From Gordionus sp. m RMFG-2023 (taxonomy: Eukaryota; Nematomorpha; Gordioida; Chordodea; Parachordodidae), in contig NC_088776.1 of assembly GCF_954871325.1 (NCBI RefSeq), forward strand, positions 56,709,301-56,773,300: 64,000 bases of DNA, written 5' to 3'. The translations under genes were made by a program, and so were the position numbers. Positions 60,095-64,000 of the stretch are shown in pieces (the first letter of the stretch is position 1; each line of letters starts with the position of its first letter). The notes beneath the pieces were generated by a model. The model saw nothing but the letters and a program-made list of their open reading frames with translations, did not search any database and was not told the DNA's origin.

Positions 60095-62865
60095 TATATG
60101 TATTTTTAAAGGAAAATATTTTAATGTGACAATTGTCATATTCGTTTTTTATACATTTTTGAAACTTTTTGACATATTTATATTGTAAAGAGGTTAAATT
60201 ATAAATTCAATGAAGATGTAACTTATAAAAGTGACAATTGTTGTCATAATCGTTATTTTTGAACTTTTTTGAATTTTTTTAAAGTAAATAGGTAAAAATA
60301 TATATTGTAAATAAGATAAATTAAAATTTCAGTGAAGATGTACCATAGAAAAGTGACAATTGTCATAATCGTTATTTTTGAACTTTTTTGAGTTTTTTTA
60401 AAGTAAATAGGTAAAAATATATATTATAAAGATGTTAAAATAAAATTTCAGTGAAGATGTACCATAGAAAGGTGACAATTGTCATAATCGTTATTTTTAA
60501 ACTTTTTTAAGTTTTTTTAAAGTAAATGGGTAAAAATATGTTTTGTAAACATGTTAAATTAATATTTCAGTGAAAGTTTATTATAGAAAAGTGAAAATTG
60601 TCATAATCGTTATTTTTGAACTTTTTTGAGTTTTTTTAAAGTAAATAGGTAAAAATATGTTTTGTAAACATGTTAAATTAATATTTCAGTGAAAGTGTAC
60701 TATGGAAAAGTGACAATTGTCATAATCGTTATTTTTGAACTTTTTTTGAGTTTTTTTAAAGTAAATAGGTAAAAATATATATTATAAAGATGTTAAAATA
60801 AAATTTCAGTGAAGATGTACCATAGAAAGGTGACAATTGTCATAATCGTTATTTTTAAACTTTTTTAAGTTTTTTTAAAGTAAATGGGTAAAAATATGTT
60901 TTGTAAACATGTTAAATTAATATTTCAGTGAAAGTTTATTATAGAAAAGTGAAAATTGTCATAATCGTTATTTTTGAACTTTTTTGAGTTTTTTTAAAGT
61001 TGACAATTGTCATAATCGTTATTTTTGAACTTTTTTGAGTTTTTTTAAAGTAAATAGGTAAAAATATATATTATAAAGATGTTAAATAAAATTTCAGTGA
61101 AGATGTACCATAGAAAGGTGACAATTGTCATAATCGTTATTTTTAAACTTTTAAGTTTTTTTGTGCAATGGTAAAAATATGTTTTGTAAACATGTTAAAT
61201 TAATATTTCAGTGAAAGTTTATTATAGAAAAGTGAAAATTGTCATAATCGTTATTTTTGAACTTTTTTGTGTTTTTTTAAAGTAAATAGGTAAAAATATG
61301 TTTTGTAAACATGTTAAATTAATATTTCAGTGAAAGTTTATTATAGAAAAGTGAAAATTGTCATAATCGTTATTTTTGAACTTTTTTGAGTTTTTTTAAA
61401 GTAAATAGGTAAAAATATGTTTTGTAAACATGTTAAATTAATATTTCAGTGAAAGTGTACTATGGAAAAGTGACAATTGTCATAATCGTTATTTTTGAAC
61501 TTTTTTGAGTTTTTTTAAAGTAAATAGGTAAAAATATATATTATAAAGATGTTAAAATAAAATTTCAGTGAAGATGTACCATAGAAAGGTGACAATTGTC
61601 ATAATCGTTATTTTTAAACTTTTTTAAGTTTTTTTAAAGTAAATGGGTAAAAATATGTTTTGTAAACATGTTAAATTAATATTTCAGTGAAAGTTTATTA
61701 TAGAAAAGTGAAAATTGTCATAATCGTTATTTTTGAACTTTTTTGAGTTTTTTTAAAGTAAATAGGTAAAAATATGTTTTGTAAACATGTTAAATTAATA
61801 TTTCAGTGAAAGTGTATACTATGGAAAAAGTGACAATTGTCATAATCGTTATTTTTGAACTTTTTTTTTGAGTTTTTTAAAGTAAATAGGTAAAAATATA
61901 TATTATAAAGATGTTACGAATAAGAATTTCAGTGAAGATGTACCATAGAAAGGTGACAAGTTGCCATAGTCGTTATTTTTAAACTTTAAGTTTTTTAAAG
62001 TAAATGGGTAAAAATATGTTTTGTAAACATGTTAAATTAGGTATTTCAGTGAAAGTTTATTGTAGAAAAGACATGTCATAATCGTTATTTTTGAACTTTT
62101 TTGTGTTTTTTCAAAGTGAATAGGTAAAAATATGCCGGTGTTTTTTTAAAGTAAATAGGTAAAAATATGTTTTGTAAACATGTTAAATTAATATTTCAGT
62201 GAAAGTGTACTATGGAAAAGTGACAATTGTCATAATCGTTATTTTTGAACTTTTTTTAAAGTAAATAGGTAAAAATATATATTATAATGATGTTAAAATA
62301 AAATTTCAGTGAAGATGTACCATAAAAAGGTGACAATTGTCATAATCGTTATTTTTAAACTTTTTTAAGTTTTTTTAAAGTAAATGGGTAAAAATATGTT
62401 TTGTAAACATGTTAAATTAATATTTCAGTGAAAGTGTACTATGGAAAAGTGACAAATCATAATCGTTATTTTTGAACTTTTTTGAGTTTTTTTAAAGTAA
62501 ATAGGTAAAAATATATTTTGTAAACATGTAAATTAATATTTCAGTGAAAGTGTACTATGGAAAAGTGATAATTGTCCAAAACTTTATTTTTGAACTGTTT
62601 TGAATTTTTTACAAATAAATAGCTAAAAATATATATTGTAAACAAGTTAAATTAAAATTTCAGTGAAGATGTAAGAAAAGTGACAATTGTCATAATCGTT
62701 ATTTTTGAACTTTTTTAAAGTAAATAGGTAAATATATATATTGTAAACAAGTTAAATTAAAATTTCAGTGAAGATGTACCATATAAAAGTGACAATTGTT
62801 GTCATAATCGTTATTTTTAAAGATATTTGATTTTTTTGACGCAAATGGGTAAAAATATATATTGT
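60095..62865 (+). repeat. 119-bp satellite with three-unit higher-order structure
   Basis: The landmark CATAATCGTTATTTTTGAAC (or TTAAAC) starts at 60245, 60364, 60483, 60602, 60721, 60841, 60960, 61011 (a shortened unit), 61129, 61243, 61362, 61481, 61600, 61719 and 61841, then less regularly to about 62865, roughly 22 units in all. Three variants alternate. A has TATATATTATAAAGATG and ACCATAGAAAGG. B has the AAATGGGTAAAAATATG start and TTTATTATAGAAAAGTGAAA. C has GTGTACTATGGAAAAGTGAC. Most units carry the palindrome GACAATTGTC. No coding. Confidence 0.96.
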
Positions 62866-62884
62866 AAATATTCGTGTAGTTAAA

Positions 62885-63035
62885 TTGCTAGGTTGGGTCG
62901 AATTAGCATTATTTTTGGTTGGGTTTTTGGTCGAAAAAATGAACCAAAACCAAAGCAAACAAATTGGTCGACCAAATCCATAGACCCGAGCACCGACCCA
63001 AGCACTGACCTGAGCACCAACCCAAATCAACTTAT
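62885..63035. repeat. GGTTGGGTCG / CCGACCCAAGC inverted words with 12-bp tandem
   Basis: GGTTGGGTCGAATT and GGTTGGGTTTTTGGTCG on the left face GACCCGAGCACCGACCCAAG, CACTGACCTGAGCACCAACC on the right. The right side is a three-unit 12-bp tandem (GAGCACCGACCC, AAGCACTGACCT, GAGCACCAACCC). Confidence 0.7.
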
Positions 63036-63304
63036 AATAATTTATTGTTAATGTTTTGATCAATTTTATGCATAGAGGACGAATATTTCAATAACAGTCT
63101 TTTTTAAAAAATGGTATACTTATATTAAAAATTAGAGGAGAGTAATTAAATTTCATATTAATTAAATAATTGATATGGAATTCGAAATAATTACCTTCTA
63201 AGACCGGGAAAAATTTATTATAGGAATTTATCGATTTTTAGATATTTATAATTCATATATCATCGAAAAATGAGGATAATTTATGTTGATTTAATTCTTG
63301 CCCT
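63036..63304. other. AT-rich noncoding stretch
   Basis: Nothing recognised. Confidence 0.5.
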
Positions 63305-63415
63305 AAAGTTGTAAAAATTGGTTAAGGCTCAAACAGATTTGATATGCTGGCTCAGGAGTTGACATTAGTCACCTCAGGAGTTGACTCTAGTAGGCCCGAC
63401 TTTAATTTTAAGCTG
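63305..63415 (+). repeat. Diverged copy of the 59545-59700 segment
   Basis: AATTGGTTAAGGCTCAAACAG, GCTGGCTCAGGAGTTGAC, CACCTCAGGAGTTGACTC and TTAATTTTAAGCTGAAAT correspond in order to AATTGGCTTAGGCTCAAGCC, the GGCTCAGGAGTT units and TTATTTTAAGCCAAAAT near 59690. Same orientation, so the satellite is bracketed by direct copies. Confidence 0.7.
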
Positions 63416-64000
63416 AAATGCTTTTATTTGTTGTTTAACTCTAATTCGATAGATATTACAAATTAATGTATAGCCTAAAATTACCTTACCATCAAAATAT
63501 TTTTACATTTAACCACATTACGAAATAAATTTGACAAATATACTTTAGACGATATTATAATCATAAAACTTAATATAAATTTGTTAAACAAAGTTATCTT
63601 TTTCGATATTCATTTTATTAATATTTGTGAATAATTTTATATTTGTCATAGAATAAATAAAATAATTTTAATGGAATTGTTAAAACTTTTGATAGTTTTG
63701 AGGTAATTTATACGGGTCATTAAATTAAAAGTAAATAAAATATAGATTTAATCACTTGATAAACCATGATATTTTTTAAAATTCTATATTGATAAATTTG
63801 CTTAGTCTATTTTTATAACACTTATTTTTTATGGATAAAAATAACCCCGGTCCGGTCTCCCGTATTTGATTGAAACAATCTAAGTTTTATATGATCAGAT
63901 TAGCTTCTGCTTACAATTATTCCACACATAGCCCTTATAAAAACAAATTTCCAAACTTGCCGAAAAAAATTTCAGTTTTATTTATTTTAATATTAATAAC
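63416..64000. other. AT-rich noncoding end of window
   Basis: Nothing recognised apart from a short GC-rich CCCCGGTCCGGTCTCCCG at about 63845, reminiscent of transposon ends elsewhere in the window. Confidence 0.45.

Noticed and set aside
60095-62865. CRISPR-like array
   Set aside because: Units are contiguous 119-bp satellite repeats with no unique spacers, in a eukaryotic genome.

Overview
This is a very AT-rich (by eye well over 70% A+T), repeat-dense stretch of an animal genome, most likely an invertebrate. Two multi-exon host genes with metazoan-type products can be read: the 3' end of an SLC6-family Na+-coupled transporter gene on the + strand (exons 999-1236, 3630-3879, 6000-6403) and most of a secretory-pathway metalloprotease gene of ADAMTS type on the - strand (seven exons between 43852 and 31580). 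Reading frame and intron phase agree at every junction in both. The species cannot be named from the sequence.

Layout. 1-6403: last three exons of the transporter; its two complete introns each hold an A-rich GGAAAA array and a GGCCCGG-rich short element. 6404-31500: mainly transposon debris. It includes a complete-ended hAT element (7316-10303, 8-bp target duplication), a CTTT microsatellite, a MITE beside an element with ATGCGATCG-type inverted ends, a 178-219 bp AT-rich tandem array, a BED-finger hAT transposase remnant, an orphan thrombospondin-1-like exon, a decayed R2-group-like retroelement (25795-27720) and a ~950-bp foldback. 31580-43852: the ADAMTS-like gene, read leftward. Its parts run propeptide, furin-type site, zincin domain, disintegrin-like domain, TSP1, Cys-rich domain, transmembrane helix and a Tyr/Asn-rich tail. 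Its introns hold several transposons, a 15-bp minisatellite and a long pyrimidine tract close to a 3' splice site. 44369-57460: a complete-ended ZMYM-type hAT (44369-46405), a decayed second copy of the protease gene's last exon (about 51361-52110), and a BED-type hAT (from 53463) interrupted by a LINE. 58711-64000: the 5' coding end of another R2-group-like retroelement, cut at 59491 by an element starting TAGTGTTG, followed by a 22-bp GGCTCA array and a ~2.8-kb satellite of 119-bp units showing an A-B-C higher-order order.

The two host genes have no evident functional link. One imports a small solute with sodium; the other is predicted to be a cell-surface-anchored zinc protease. No rRNA genes, CRISPR arrays or convincing tRNA genes were seen. 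Exon joins were inferred from GT/AG sites, phase and domain continuity; no transcript evidence was available.
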